Of a stretch of DNA of 39,645 nucleotides, positions 1 to 9,347 are shown piece after piece. Numbering within the stretch: the stretch's first letter is position 1; each line of letters opens with the position of its first letter. Made by a program: the position numbers and the translations under genes. Source of the DNA: Halobacteriovorax sp. (GTDB lineage Bacteria > Bdellovibrionota > Bacteriovoracia > Bacteriovoracales > Bacteriovoracaceae); the NCBI GenBank assembly GCA_002716825.1, contig PBCC01000042.1, positions 1-39,645 of the forward strand. The letters are read 5' to 3'. Below the pieces are notes generated by a model, which was not told the DNA's origin, did not search any database, and saw only the letters and a program-made list of their open reading frames with translations.

Positions 1-312
1 AATGTTTAGTTTCTTTGTGATTCTGTTAAAAAACTCTTCTGCATTTTTAGCGACTCGCGAAGCTTCGGTTGCAGTGATAATAAGCTCAGTACTATCGACA
101 CCTACCTCTTGTGCCAGGGCCACATATTCCTTAATAGCAAGATAGGTTTCCTTCATAGACTCATCTTTGAACAGACCGTCTTTACTTAGACCTTTTCCGA
201 GTCCTGTAACGCGAGATTCATTGGCGACCTCTTTTAAGTTCCCCTTCTCATCAATATCAGCGATCAATAAGAGCACTGAATTTGATCCTATATCAATACT
301 AGCTCGCATCAT
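1..312 (-). CDS. Ppx/GppA-type phosphatase, N-terminal part only
   Basis: The first 104 codons of an exopolyphosphatase / guanosine pentaphosphatase-family protein; the rest lies beyond the left edge. The N-terminus reads MMRASIDIGSNSVLLLIAD, the phosphate-binding P-loop of the ASKHA fold, and TATEASR further in matches the second conserved segment of the family. Members remove phosphate from polyphosphate or from pppGpp in the cytoplasm; which substrate is used cannot be told from this fragment. The start at 312 is chosen because it gives an ATGA overlap with the stop of mtnA, so the two are translationally coupled as the last visible genes of the glmU-glmS-uvrD run. An in-frame ATG at 309 is equally possible. 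Confidence 0.85.
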   Translation of the reverse strand, partial: MMRASIDIGSNSVLLLIADIDEKGNLKEVANESRVTGLGKGLSKDGLFKDESMKETYLAIKEYVALAQEVGVDSTELIITATEASRVAKNAEEFFNRITKKLNI

Positions 313-1364
313 AAATTCACTACGCTTAAAAGTTTAGACTTTGTTACTGGTGAAATTAAGCCATTCTCACAAATAATGCCTTCAATATGAGCGGCCGACG
401 TAATATCAAAAGAAGGATTAAATGCATCACTTTCGTTGGGTGCAATTCGCTGCTCTTTAAGACAAAGAATCTCTTTTGGGTCTCGCATTTCGACTTCTAT
501 TTGATCCCCACTCTCAAGGCTAGTATCGAAAGAACTAACAGGTGCAACAACGAAGAAAGGTACTTTATAGTGAGAAGCAACGATCGCTAAACTTGAAGAG
601 CCCACTTTATTAGCAGTATCACCATTGGCAACAATACGGTCAGCACCAATAAAAATAGCGTCTATTTTTTGAGTACGCATGAGGTAACTCATGGCCCCCT
701 CTACAACAATCTGATGAGGTACATTCTCTTGGCAAAGCTCAAAAGCTGTAAGTCTTGATCCTTGTAGATATGGTCTTGTTTCAAAGGCAAAGACTTTTTC
801 GACTCGCTTCAATTGATTTAAGTGGCTGATTACTCCAAGTGCTGTTCCCATTGGTCCACACGCCAGAAAACCTGTATTACAAAGGGTCATTAGTCGCAGT
901 GGGCGATCACCATAAAGCTCAGCTAAATGCTTGGCCGCAGTTTTGGCCATTTCTAAATTATCGTTACCAAGTTTTATCATCTCTTGATTGGCAAAGTTAA
1001 CAAGGCGGTCGTAAATATCAGCGACCTTCATACCTTCACTTAAACTAGCCTCAATGAGCTTTTGAGCCCTTGAGGCTTCATAAGCAAGATTTACGGCAGT
1101 AGGTCTAGCCGATTCCAAGTATTTTCGGGCTTGAGTAATAGAGTCGCTGGTTAATGATGTTTGGCCTTTAAGCCATAATGCCATTCCATAGAGTGCACTA
1201 AAGCCAATCAATGGTGCGCCTCGAACCACCATATCCTTGATCGCCATATGAGCATCTTCTAAGTTCTTAGAGTCAATATAGTTGATTGTATGAGGCAGAT
1301 AGCGTTGATCAACAAGGCGAAGTACGCCATCATTCCATACCAACGGGTTAATTCTTTGATTCAT
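309..1364 (-). CDS. mtnA: methylthioribose-1-phosphate isomerase
   Basis: A 351-residue protein of the MtnA / eIF2B-alpha-like family, which converts 5-methylthioribose 1-phosphate to methylthioribulose 1-phosphate in cytoplasmic methionine salvage. Visible family marks are VRGAPLIG near residue 47, TLCNTGFLACG with Cys162 (catalytic Cys160 in the B. subtilis enzyme), and GADRIVANGDTANKVGS with the catalytic Asp at residue 242. Length is normal for the family. Its ATG overlaps the stop of the AsmA-like gene by four bases and its own stop overlaps the ppx/gppA start. No other methionine-salvage gene lies nearby, so its place in this operon is probably not pathway-driven. Confidence 0.93.
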   Translation of the reverse strand: MNQRINPLVWNDGVLRLVDQRYLPHTINYIDSKNLEDAHMAIKDMVVRGAPLIGFSALYGMALWLKGQTSLTSDSITQARKYLESARPTAVNLAYEASRAQKLIEASLSEGMKVADIYDRLVNFANQEMIKLGNDNLEMAKTAAKHLAELYGDRPLRLMTLCNTGFLACGPMGTALGVISHLNQLKRVEKVFAFETRPYLQGSRLTAFELCQENVPHQIVVEGAMSYLMRTQKIDAIFIGADRIVANGDTANKVGSSSLAIVASHYKVPFFVVAPVSSFDTSLESGDQIEVEMRDPKEILCLKEQRIAPNESDAFNPSFDITSAAHIEGIICENGLISPVTKSKLLSVVNL

Positions 1365-3565
1365 TGAAGAATTCCTTTTAAGAGCTTATTCACTTTCTTT
1401 ATATCTTTATCTTTAATCACTTTATTGAGTTTTTCTTTAAGCTTTTTCTTACCTTTATGCTTGGCATAAATGGGTGTTAACTTCTTCAAGGTATACGCTA
1501 AGTCTGGCTTGAGGTTAGTTCCATTTCCTATAAGCTTTAATGGCAACTCATCGCTGCCTACTTCTTTTTTTAAGACAGATGATAAGTTGCCATCTTTATC
1601 TTTATAGATAGCAAATATTTCACTGGTTTTATCTTCTACCAATGCCAGGCGACCGCTTCCCTGCAAGTCGAACTTTTCCTTAATGCCAACAAAGTGAAAT
1701 TTCTTTAAGCTAAGATTAGTATTTGTAATTGATCCAGCCGCTTCAAGTTTTTTAAAATCAGGTTCAATCTTAGTTTTAGAGACGGCCCCATCCAACTCAT
1801 CTGAAAACTGCCCTAGTTTAGATTTTAATGGAAGCAACAACTCCTGCAGATTAATTTTTCGAAGCTGGCCATCGCTCATGACAAAATCGTACTTACCATC
1901 AAACTGAATTTTTTTATCACTTTTTTTGAAGGCGATTTTTGCACTACCACTCAATTTTCCATTAAGCTGAGCAATTGTTTTTTCAATGAAAGGATTAACT
2001 GCTCTACCAGGGAAATCGACAAGAGAGATCTCTGTTTTACCACTCATCGCCTCTTTCATCGAAGCCGTGGATAGAGAGCTTAATTTACCACTATCCAGTT
2101 TTAACTCTAGCTTGGACTTAACCTCGGCGTCTTCGGAAAGGGAGAGACTATGATCAAGTTCAAATAATACATCCTCAAACCTAGACTCTCTAATTTCTAA
2201 ATTATGATGAAATGGTAAAATGAATGTACCCTCATTTTTTGCGCTCTTTGTTCCTATAGCGTTTTCATCTGAGCGCAAAGGTGAATCCACAAAAGACTCC
2301 AGCGTTGCTCGTCTTAAAACAAGCCCTACGCCCTTAGTCGAAAAGTCTAAAGGCTTAAACTCTTGTCCGCTCAAATTAAAGTTTTTCGGAAAGATATAAC
2401 TCATCGATGTTACAAGTCGCCCCTGAAAAATTTGATTATTCAAAACAACGGAAAAAGTTTTTTGACTTAATTTTGCACTCAGATCAAATGCAGTAGAGAG
2501 ACTAGGCATGGGTGAAAATGAAGCTCCCGGGCTAACAGTGAGACTGAGCTCAGGCTTAATATCCTCATTTTCAAATGTAATACTTCCCGTCACAGCAAGG
2601 CCTGATTTACCTGCGCTTAAACCCTTAACACCGCCACCAAGAATTTCGGCAATATCTTGAAGAGGGACGGCAAAGTTCAATTGATCGACTAAGACGTTTT
2701 CTTTTCCCTTTAAAAACTGAAAGGAGACTTCTCCATTTCGAAAAGTTGTCTTACTTGTCCCCGTCACGGCTCCATCTCGAGAAAATTCACTTTTAATTTC
2801 GCTTCGAAAATCTGGGATTTTTGCTGGCAAAAGTTTTTGAGCGCCTATATTGGAAACCGTCGCAACAGAAAGCACAGCAAGTCTTCCTTCACTCATAAAT
2901 CGATGTAAGTCCGCCTCACCAATAAGTAGTATTTTACCCGATACAATCCCCAACACTTCCTGTTCAAACTCAAAGGAGGTATCAATTTCAAAGGCTGCTG
3001 GATTTTCAAGTCCCAACTCTTTAATGAGGAGTTTTGAGACTTTTAGCTCGCCCTTATTATTATCTGTTAATCGGTAAGTAAGGGTAGTGTCTCTCATTTT
3101 AATATTTAATCGGCTTGAAACTAGAAATGCCGGCAATGCTGCTACCCCCAACTCACCTGCATCTTCCGACTTACTATCCATGGCCAAAGACCAATTCGTC
3201 TTCTTGTTTGGAAGCTGTAAGAAGTTAAACTTTGGAGCATTAACTTCGAGCTCGACTACACCACCACCTTTTAAGATGGCCCAAACAGGAATTCGAAGCC
3301 GTGCATCGGAAAGTTGAAATAGATCTGTCTTACCAAAAACTTTTATTTCTTTAATATGGAAATCTATCGACGTGCCAAATCCAAACTCGACGCCTCCAAC
3401 CACAATGCTCGCTTGCGGGAAACTCGTTTGTAAGCTTTTAGTAATAAGGGTTCGAACATTTTCAGGTGTAAGTGTTTTAGTTATATAAAAATAAATTCCA
3501 CCCAGCAAAATTCCAAATGCTAAAAAGACCGAGGCAATAATTAAAAATACCTTATTAGGCTTCAT
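1361..3565 (-). CDS. AsmA-like membrane-anchored protein
   Basis: A 734-residue protein with one N-terminal membrane segment (about residues 6-28, rich in Val, Leu, Ile, Phe and Gly) followed by a long beta-rich body and a strongly basic, lysine-rich C-terminus (about residues 690-734). The arrangement, and the stretch after the anchor (SLQTSFPQASIVVGGVEFGF, then KIKEIKVF-type strands), fits the AsmA/TamB/YhdP-like group. Members of that group span the periplasm, and several are linked to phospholipid transport to the outer membrane. The specific role here is unknown. The start lies 8 bases after the uvrD stop and the stop overlaps mtnA. A late block GTFILPFHHNLEIRESRFED resembles the repeated AsmA C-terminal module, which supports the call. 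Confidence 0.7.
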   Translation of the reverse strand: MKPNKVFLIIASVFLAFGILLGGIYFYITKTLTPENVRTLITKSLQTSFPQASIVVGGVEFGFGTSIDFHIKEIKVFGKTDLFQLSDARLRIPVWAILKGGGVVELEVNAPKFNFLQLPNKKTNWSLAMDSKSEDAGELGVAALPAFLVSSRLNIKMRDTTLTYRLTDNNKGELKVSKLLIKELGLENPAAFEIDTSFEFEQEVLGIVSGKILLIGEADLHRFMSEGRLAVLSVATVSNIGAQKLLPAKIPDFRSEIKSEFSRDGAVTGTSKTTFRNGEVSFQFLKGKENVLVDQLNFAVPLQDIAEILGGGVKGLSAGKSGLAVTGSITFENEDIKPELSLTVSPGASFSPMPSLSTAFDLSAKLSQKTFSVVLNNQIFQGRLVTSMSYIFPKNFNLSGQEFKPLDFSTKGVGLVLRRATLESFVDSPLRSDENAIGTKSAKNEGTFILPFHHNLEIRESRFEDVLFELDHSLSLSEDAEVKSKLELKLDSGKLSSLSTASMKEAMSGKTEISLVDFPGRAVNPFIEKTIAQLNGKLSGSAKIAFKKSDKKIQFDGKYDFVMSDGQLRKINLQELLLPLKSKLGQFSDELDGAVSKTKIEPDFKKLEAAGSITNTNLSLKKFHFVGIKEKFDLQGSGRLALVEDKTSEIFAIYKDKDGNLSSVLKKEVGSDELPLKLIGNGTNLKPDLAYTLKKLTPIYAKHKGKKKLKEKLNKVIKDKDIKKVNKLLKGILQ

Positions 3566-3573
3566 TCGATTTC

Positions 3574-5808
3574 CTAATTAACTAAAGACAGGGGAGCAAA
3601 TTTAACTTTAAATTTCTTCCTCGTTCCATCAATAAACTTTATCACGACAATTTCGTCGACACCTACCCCTTCGCTATCTAGAACCTGTCCCTCACCGTAG
3701 AGTCCATGACTAATTCTAGAACCTTTTGGAAACTTTGAAGATGGTTTTGGAGCTGCGACTTGAATGACAGGCTCATCGTCAAAATCATTAAAGTCATCAA
3801 AATCATCGTTATCATTTGAACTTGAATTAAAAAAGCCGTTGCCCTTTGCCACACCTTTTGGACTTACCCACTGGAGATAATCCTTGGGTATCTCCAATAA
3901 AAATCGTGAAGGTCCGTTAAACTTCAATTGTCCGAATAACATTCTACCGCGGGCAAATGTTAAATACAGGCGCTTCATAGCTCGAGTCATAGCAACGTAA
4001 AACAAGCGTCGTTCTTCCTCATCTGCCCCAGAGCCATCTTCAAGACTACGCCAGCTTGGAAATACATTTTCCTCACATCCAGTTACAAAGACATGTCCAA
4101 ACTCAAGCCCTTTAGCACCATGAACAGTCATCAGCGAAACGTCGCCGAGTGAGTCACTTTCCTCAGTGGTCGTATCGAGTGTGACTGACTCCAAAAACTC
4201 TCCGAGTCCGGCTTGTGGATGGTCGCCCTCAAATTGTGCGATGGCATTACCAAGCTCTTGAATATTTTCCATGCGCGCAAGACTTTCATGGTCCTTGGCG
4301 GCTTTTAGAGAGTCCCAGTAACCAGACTCATGGAGTGCTCTTTCAAATAAGTCACTAGGCTTAGCCTTTTGCTCATTAAGGGCAATGAGCTCTTGAACAA
4401 ATGATACGAAGGTCGTTAGTGATGACTTTACCTTAGCTGTGATGCGGATGTGCGAGAAAGCACTGAAATCAACAACCAAAGACTCAAGTGCTTCCCATAA
4501 ACTTTTTCCACTTCGAACTGCTTCATCTTCAAGTTTTCGAAGTGAAGTGGCACCTATGCCCCTCACGGGAACATTAATAATACGTGACAGACTCAAGCTA
4601 TCCTTCGGGTTCACAACTAACTTCAGGTAGGCCATTAAGTCCTTAACTTCTTTTCTTTCGTAGAACTTAATCCCGCCAATGACTCGATAGCGAATATTAA
4701 TCTGCCTTAAAGCGTCTTCTATTATTCTTGACTGGGAATTTGCGCGATAAAAGATAGCCATGTCTGTATATGGAATGCTTTCACTCCTCGCTAGTCTTAC
4801 TATCTCTTTGGCAATCCATTCTGCTTCTTTTTTATCTGACTCATTTTCAATAACACGAATAGATTCACCATCCGCGTTGTCAGTCCACATTGTTTTGCCT
4901 TTACGCTGCGTATTTCTAGCAATGACATGTGAAGCGGCTTCAATGATGTTTTTACTTGATCGATAGTTTTGCTCAAGTCTTAGAATTTTTGCTTTAGGAA
5001 AGTTTTCTTCGAAATCTAATATGTTTCGAATATCCGCCCCTCGCCAAGAGTATATAGACTGATCTTCATCACCAACAACACAAAGATTGCTATGCTGGCT
5101 TGCTAGAAGTGTGACGAGGTCAAACTGACAACGGTTAGTATCTTGATACTCATCGACTAAAAGATATCTAAAACGATCTTGATAGCGTTTTAGAACATCT
5201 GGATACTTACTAAAAAGCTCTAGTACACCTGTAATTAAGCCTCCAAAGTCGGTGGCATTGGCACGATGGAGTTCTTCCGTGTATTCCAAAAAGTATGAGT
5301 AAAACGGATCACTCTCATCTATGTCTAAGTCGTGGTCTTTGCGGCCTGGCCAGTAGCCATTATGATGAAGTTGTTCAATATAATAGAGCACATCTTTAGG
5401 GTTAAGCTCTTTTGGTCCAATCCCACGTCGACCTAAAACCTGCTTCATGAGGGCTTTACTCTCTGTACCGTCATAAATAGTGAAACTTCGAGACAGACCG
5501 ATAAAGTCTGCCTCCTGTCTGAGTACACGTGCACAAAAAGCATGAAACGTCGTAACCTGCAAGGCTCCGATATCGAGTCCAGTCATTTGCGAGATTCGCT
5601 CACGCATCTCGCGTGCCGCTTTGTTTGAGAATGTCAGCGCTAGTATGCGAAATGGACTGACTTGCATGTCGTCCATCAAGTAAGCAATCCGAGTCACTAG
5701 CGTTTTAGTCTTACCTGATCCTGCTCCGGCCAAAACCATAACCGGACCATCAATGGACTCAACCGCTGCTTTTTGTTGTGAATTTAAGCCTTCCAACAAA
5801 TTGCTCAC
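3574..5808 (-). CDS. uvrD: UvrD/PcrA-type ATP-dependent DNA helicase
   Basis: A 744-residue superfamily 1A 3'-5' helicase acting in nucleotide-excision and mismatch repair and in clearing proteins from DNA. Visible motifs are the Q-motif LNSQQKAAV (8-16), Walker A AGAGSGKT (27-34), Walker B DEYQDTN, motif III GDEDQSIYSWRGAD, motif IV QNYRSS, motif V TVHGAKGLEF and motif VI FYVAMTRA. After residue 660 comes an acidic Asn/Asp/Phe-rich linker, and then a C-terminal SH3/tudor-like module (GSRISHGLYGEGQVLDSE) that in PcrA/UvrD contacts RNA polymerase. The start is GTG with GGAG five bases upstream, placed in the last codons of glmS; only two bases separate the two genes. Confidence 0.95.
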   Translation of the reverse strand: MSNLLEGLNSQQKAAVESIDGPVMVLAGAGSGKTKTLVTRIAYLMDDMQVSPFRILALTFSNKAAREMRERISQMTGLDIGALQVTTFHAFCARVLRQEADFIGLSRSFTIYDGTESKALMKQVLGRRGIGPKELNPKDVLYYIEQLHHNGYWPGRKDHDLDIDESDPFYSYFLEYTEELHRANATDFGGLITGVLELFSKYPDVLKRYQDRFRYLLVDEYQDTNRCQFDLVTLLASQHSNLCVVGDEDQSIYSWRGADIRNILDFEENFPKAKILRLEQNYRSSKNIIEAASHVIARNTQRKGKTMWTDNADGESIRVIENESDKKEAEWIAKEIVRLARSESIPYTDMAIFYRANSQSRIIEDALRQINIRYRVIGGIKFYERKEVKDLMAYLKLVVNPKDSLSLSRIINVPVRGIGATSLRKLEDEAVRSGKSLWEALESLVVDFSAFSHIRITAKVKSSLTTFVSFVQELIALNEQKAKPSDLFERALHESGYWDSLKAAKDHESLARMENIQELGNAIAQFEGDHPQAGLGEFLESVTLDTTTEESDSLGDVSLMTVHGAKGLEFGHVFVTGCEENVFPSWRSLEDGSGADEEERRLFYVAMTRAMKRLYLTFARGRMLFGQLKFNGPSRFLLEIPKDYLQWVSPKGVAKGNGFFNSSSNDNDDFDDFNDFDDEPVIQVAAPKPSSKFPKGSRISHGLYGEGQVLDSEGVGVDEIVVIKFIDGTRKKFKVKFAPLSLVN

Positions 5809-5810
5809 GG

Positions 5811-7625
5811 CTACTCCACCGTAACAGACTTGGCGAGATTTCTCGGCTTATCAATATCAGTTCCTTTGAACTTAGCCATATAATAAGCCAGTAGCTGGTT
5901 GGCGACATTGCAATAGATCGCACCTAACTCATCTAGCCCTTCATAATTAAGCGGGAAGAAATAATCGGCAACTCGCTTAGAATTGGCATCGCCTTCAGGA
6001 CCTAGAACGACAATTTTTCCTTTTCTTGCCTTAATTTCTTCGACATTAGAAATCGTCTTATCTAATAGTTCTGGGGAAACTAAAGCGATATTGACCATCT
6101 CTTCATCAATGAGGGCAATAGGCCCGTGCTTAAGCTCACCTGAAGCGTAACCCTCAGCATGGACATAGGCGATTTCTTTTAACTTCAAAGCTCCTTCCAA
6201 TGCCACTGGAAAGAGTGAGCCACGACCGGTATAGAAGAAACCTTTATAATTATGAATTGACTCTGCAATTGATTTCAATTCTTCAGCACGTGATAAAAGC
6301 TCATCAATACGTGTCGCAAGCAAATTGAATTTGTCTTTCAATTTTGACTTATCCTGTCCATCGCCAATGGCATGAGACAAGAGTCTTCCCGTTAATGCTT
6401 GCTGGGTAAAGGCCTTTGTTGATGCCACACCAATTTCAATCCCAGCACGAATCAGCAAATTAAAGTTACAGTCTCTAAAGAGCGTTGAGCCTTCAACGTT
6501 AACGATGGAAACTGTTGCTATTTTCTCATCTCGACATAATGCTTGTGCCGCTAACGTATCTGCTGTATCGCCAGATTGTGATACGAATAAGCCAACATCG
6601 TTTTTTAAAATGAGTGGATTGCGATAACGAAACTCACTGGCAAGATCAACCTGACAAGGTATTCGGTTAAACTTCTCAATAAAGTCTTTAACAACCAGTC
6701 CAGCGTAATAAGCTGTACCACAAGCATTAACTAAGAAGCGCCCAGGTTTTAACTCTCCAACTTTATTTAAAATACTAGAGCCTTCACCATCGAAATAGTA
6801 TTTGGTTAAGCCTCTTATTAGTCCTGGTTGCTCATAGATTTCTTTGAGCATGAAGTGATCAAAGCTGCCTTTGTCTGAAACCTCAAGAGACATCTCTTGT
6901 TTTTTAGACATATAGCGCTCTGACTTCTCTCCATTTAACTCATAAAAATTAATGATATTTTTATTGCCGGCACTCAAGTGACAAATGACGCCGTCTTGTG
7001 GAAAGTAAAGTTTGTCAGCAAATCCCACTAGCGCATAAGGGTCTGAAGAAACCAGCGCATCTGAGTTTACCTCATGAATGCCACACACAAGTGGTGCACC
7101 TTTTTTGATGGCCCATATATCTGATGTCTTTGAATCAAGAATTACAAAAGCCGAGTTGCCATGAAGTTGTTCAAATGAATGTGTAATGGCACTTTGTAAT
7201 GCCGTACCTTTAGCGACTGCAAGAGAAAGCATGGCCAAGAAAACTTCGGAGTCCGTTTGAGATCTAAACTTATATCCCTGCTTAATTAAATCTGCGCGCA
7301 AGCTTTCTGCGTTTTCAATAATCCCGTTGTGAACAATTGAAATTCCCCCATCAGTATGTGGGTGTGAATTCGCATCGCTCACTTCACCATGGGTAGCCCA
7401 ACGAGTGTGACCAATGCATGACAATGCATTCACAGCTTTTGTCTGACCTAGAAATTCAACTAAGTTTTCGAGCTTTCCTTCTTTTTTGAAAATCTCAAGC
7501 GCGCCATCTTGATTATTGAAACTTATTCCTGCGGAGTCATAGCCACGATATTCGAGGCGCTTTAAACCTTCGAGAACTAGATCGATTGAGTGACTTGATC
7601 CGAGATGACCGACAATCCCACACAT
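5811..7625 (-). CDS. glmS: glutamine-fructose-6-phosphate aminotransferase (isomerizing)
   Basis: A 604-residue enzyme making glucosamine-6-phosphate from fructose-6-phosphate and glutamine, the first step toward UDP-GlcNAc for peptidoglycan and lipopolysaccharide. The N-terminal glutaminase domain must begin with Met-Cys, because Cys2 becomes the N-terminal nucleophile after Met removal. The start is therefore the ATG at 7625 (MCGIVGHLGSS) and not the in-frame ATG five codons upstream. Two SIS sugar-isomerase domains follow (NACGTAYYAG and SQSGDTADTL; TGRGSLFPVALEGALKLKE), and the C-terminus DKPRNLAKSVTVE is canonical. It follows glmU by 74 bases, and the Shine-Dalgarno GGGG at 7633-7636 lies inside a hairpin described separately. 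uvrD follows after two bases. Confidence 0.96.
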   Translation of the reverse strand: MCGIVGHLGSSHSIDLVLEGLKRLEYRGYDSAGISFNNQDGALEIFKKEGKLENLVEFLGQTKAVNALSCIGHTRWATHGEVSDANSHPHTDGGISIVHNGIIENAESLRADLIKQGYKFRSQTDSEVFLAMLSLAVAKGTALQSAITHSFEQLHGNSAFVILDSKTSDIWAIKKGAPLVCGIHEVNSDALVSSDPYALVGFADKLYFPQDGVICHLSAGNKNIINFYELNGEKSERYMSKKQEMSLEVSDKGSFDHFMLKEIYEQPGLIRGLTKYYFDGEGSSILNKVGELKPGRFLVNACGTAYYAGLVVKDFIEKFNRIPCQVDLASEFRYRNPLILKNDVGLFVSQSGDTADTLAAQALCRDEKIATVSIVNVEGSTLFRDCNFNLLIRAGIEIGVASTKAFTQQALTGRLLSHAIGDGQDKSKLKDKFNLLATRIDELLSRAEELKSIAESIHNYKGFFYTGRGSLFPVALEGALKLKEIAYVHAEGYASGELKHGPIALIDEEMVNIALVSPELLDKTISNVEEIKARKGKIVVLGPEGDANSKRVADYFFPLNYEGLDELGAIYCNVANQLLAYYMAKFKGTDIDKPRNLAKSVTVE

Positions 7626-7631
7626 AGAGAT

Positions 7632-7688
7632 ACCCCGCATTGCGGCAAATGGTTATTTAAAACTCACTAACCATAGCATTTACGGGGT
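7632..7688 (-). promoter_or_regulatory. glmS leader hairpin masking the Shine-Dalgarno
   Basis: In the transcript (minus strand) the glmU-glmS spacer can fold into a two-tier stem. ACCCCG at 7688-7683 pairs with CGGGGT at 7637-7632, which contains the glmS Shine-Dalgarno GGGG. Inside it, ATGGTTA (7674-7668) pairs perfectly with TAACCAT (7655-7649) around a 12-base loop. Masking the ribosome site would make glmS translation conditional. In enteric bacteria glmS is known to have an SD-masking leader opened by the small RNA GlmZ; whether anything similar acts here is inference. It does not resemble the Gram-positive glmS ribozyme. Confidence 0.5.
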
Positions 7689-7699
7689 GTAATTCACAA

Positions 7700-9106
7700 T
7701 TAATCGTTCTTTTTCGAACTCTTAATGAAGCGCTTGGCCATGCCTTTTTTTGTAACCTGCTTAGACCTAGCAATGGCAAAATCTCCAGCTTCCATATCTT
7801 GATTAATACTAGAGCCGCTGGCGACATAACAGCCATCACCAATATTGATTGGCGCGATCATTTGGCTGTCTGAGCCTATAAAGCTGTCTTTACCAATAAT
7901 TGTTTTATGTTTTTGTGCGCCGTCATAATTACAGGTAATAAAGCCACAACCAATATTAGTTCTCGCTCCAATTTCGGCGTCACCTACATACGAAAGGTGA
8001 CTCACTTTGACCTCTTCTTGTAGCACCGCTTTCTTGGTTTCTACGAAGTTGCCAATTTTTGATCTAGCCCCAACCACCGTTCCTTCACGCAATCTGGCAA
8101 AGGGACCAACACTTGCCTCTTCCGCGACATGGGCTTTTTCAAGGTAGGAGTAAGCTAAAATTTTAGAGTTACTCGCGATTGAACTGTCTTTAACAATCAC
8201 TCCTGACTCGAGGATCACATTATCACCAATGACGGTATCACCCTCTAATACACATCCAGGATAAATCTGAACCCCCTCACCTAGCGCGACGGTATCGTCG
8301 ATAAGAACTTGGTCTGCCGCCATAAAACGTACGCCATTTTCTCTGGCGTTTGCGATGTAGCGAGCGCGCAGTTGCTTTTGTGCATCTTCCAGATGAGCAA
8401 TCGTATTCACACCTGCAAAGGGACTTTTATCACTAAAAGTAATTGCCTTAACATTTCGATCATCTTGAAAGAGATCTGTAAGGTAGAATTCTTTTGATTT
8501 ATTTTCAGACTTTAATTCAAATAAATACTTTGAAATAAAGTCTGTCTTCATCACATAAAGACCAGAGTTTACCTCTGTAATTTTTCTTTGCTCATCACTT
8601 GCATCTTTTTCTTCAACAATATGAAAGCCTTGCTTAGCACGAACGATTCGACCATAACCCTTTGGCTTATCTTCAACGAAAGTTGCCGCCACAGCATCTA
8701 GGTTTTCACTCTCAAGAATGTTTACCAAACTCGTGATTTCGCTCTCTGTAATTAGCGGCGTATCAGCACACAAAACGATTGTGTATTTTCTATTTTTAGC
8801 ATCGCTAATATCATTGAAATAAGAGCGAAGTGCATCAGCTGTTCCGATTTGTTGTTTTTGAAAAGCACTCTCCCAGGGTTTATCGCTCCAGGTTTTATGC
8901 ATATGCGCTTCAACTAGCTCTTTGCCATGACCAAGTACGAGACAAATCTTTCCTGTGCGCTTGTGACGCTCTAAAAAGTCGGCGGCTGCACCAAAGGAAT
9001 AGTCCATCATCTTGCGCCCACTCATAGGCGCCAGAGGTTTAGGCAGAGGCATTTTAAGCCTAGTCCCCGCTCCTGCGGCCAAAATAACTATACCAAATTC
9101 ATCCAC
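7700..9106 (-). CDS. glmU: bifunctional GlmU: GlcN-1-P acetyltransferase / GlcNAc-1-P uridyltransferase
   Basis: A 468-residue cytoplasmic enzyme for the last two steps to UDP-GlcNAc. The N-terminal nucleotidyltransferase domain shows the pyrophosphorylase signature LAAGAGTRLKMPLPKPL (about residues 9-25) and the metal-binding segment VLCADTPL. The C-terminal half is a left-handed beta-helix of hexapeptide repeats (VILESGVIV, SKIGNFVETKKAVL, TNIGCGFITCNYDGAQKHKT), including the conserved NYDG near the acetyl-CoA site. Start is GTG at 9106 with GGGAG five bases upstream; the nearby ATG is in another frame. It heads the minus-strand run with glmS and is divergent from lon. Confidence 0.95.
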   Translation of the reverse strand: MDEFGIVILAAGAGTRLKMPLPKPLAPMSGRKMMDYSFGAAADFLERHKRTGKICLVLGHGKELVEAHMHKTWSDKPWESAFQKQQIGTADALRSYFNDISDAKNRKYTIVLCADTPLITESEITSLVNILESENLDAVAATFVEDKPKGYGRIVRAKQGFHIVEEKDASDEQRKITEVNSGLYVMKTDFISKYLFELKSENKSKEFYLTDLFQDDRNVKAITFSDKSPFAGVNTIAHLEDAQKQLRARYIANARENGVRFMAADQVLIDDTVALGEGVQIYPGCVLEGDTVIGDNVILESGVIVKDSSIASNSKILAYSYLEKAHVAEEASVGPFARLREGTVVGARSKIGNFVETKKAVLQEEVKVSHLSYVGDAEIGARTNIGCGFITCNYDGAQKHKTIIGKDSFIGSDSQMIAPINIGDGCYVASGSSINQDMEAGDFAIARSKQVTKKGMAKRFIKSSKKND

Positions 9107-9265
9107 TTTAACTCCCGAGTGTTTCGCTAGGGCAATACCCTCAAAGCGTGTCCCAGTAACACATTCAGTAGTGTTTAAAGCCTATCAGACTCAAGAAAAT
9201 TACTACTAAATGAACTCTAAGTACGCTCAAGTATACAAAAAAAAATGCATTTTATGCGCGAATTA

Positions 9266-9295
9266 TTTAAAGACTAATCGCAAATACCCCGATTC
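9266..9295 (+). promoter_or_regulatory. possible heat-shock-type promoter for lon
   Basis: The 241-base divergent spacer between glmU and lon holds TTTAAAG (9266-9272) and, 14 bases on, CCCCGATTC (9287-9295). This loosely matches the sigma-32 pattern (CTTGAAA, 13-15 bases, CCCCATnT). Lon is commonly a heat-shock gene, which makes the match relevant, but it is imperfect. No convincing sigma-70 promoter was found for either gene in the spacer. Confidence 0.3.
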
Positions 9296-9347
9296 ATATC
9301 ATGCAAAGCGAAGAACGCGCCAGAGTTTCAAGGTTGGAGGAAACAAT

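Noticed and set aside
3770-3840. Short tandem repeat in uvrD
   Set aside because: It encodes the acidic FDDFNDFDD linker of the helicase and needs no further explanation.
7626-7699. glmS ribozyme in the glmU-glmS spacer
   Set aside because: The spacer is only 74 bases, inside an operon, and lacks the ribozyme core; an SD-masking hairpin explains its structure.
9210-9347. 46-codon N-terminal extension of lon
   Set aside because: No ribosome site at 9210, while TTGGAGG lies just before 9348, where the Lon N-domain begins.
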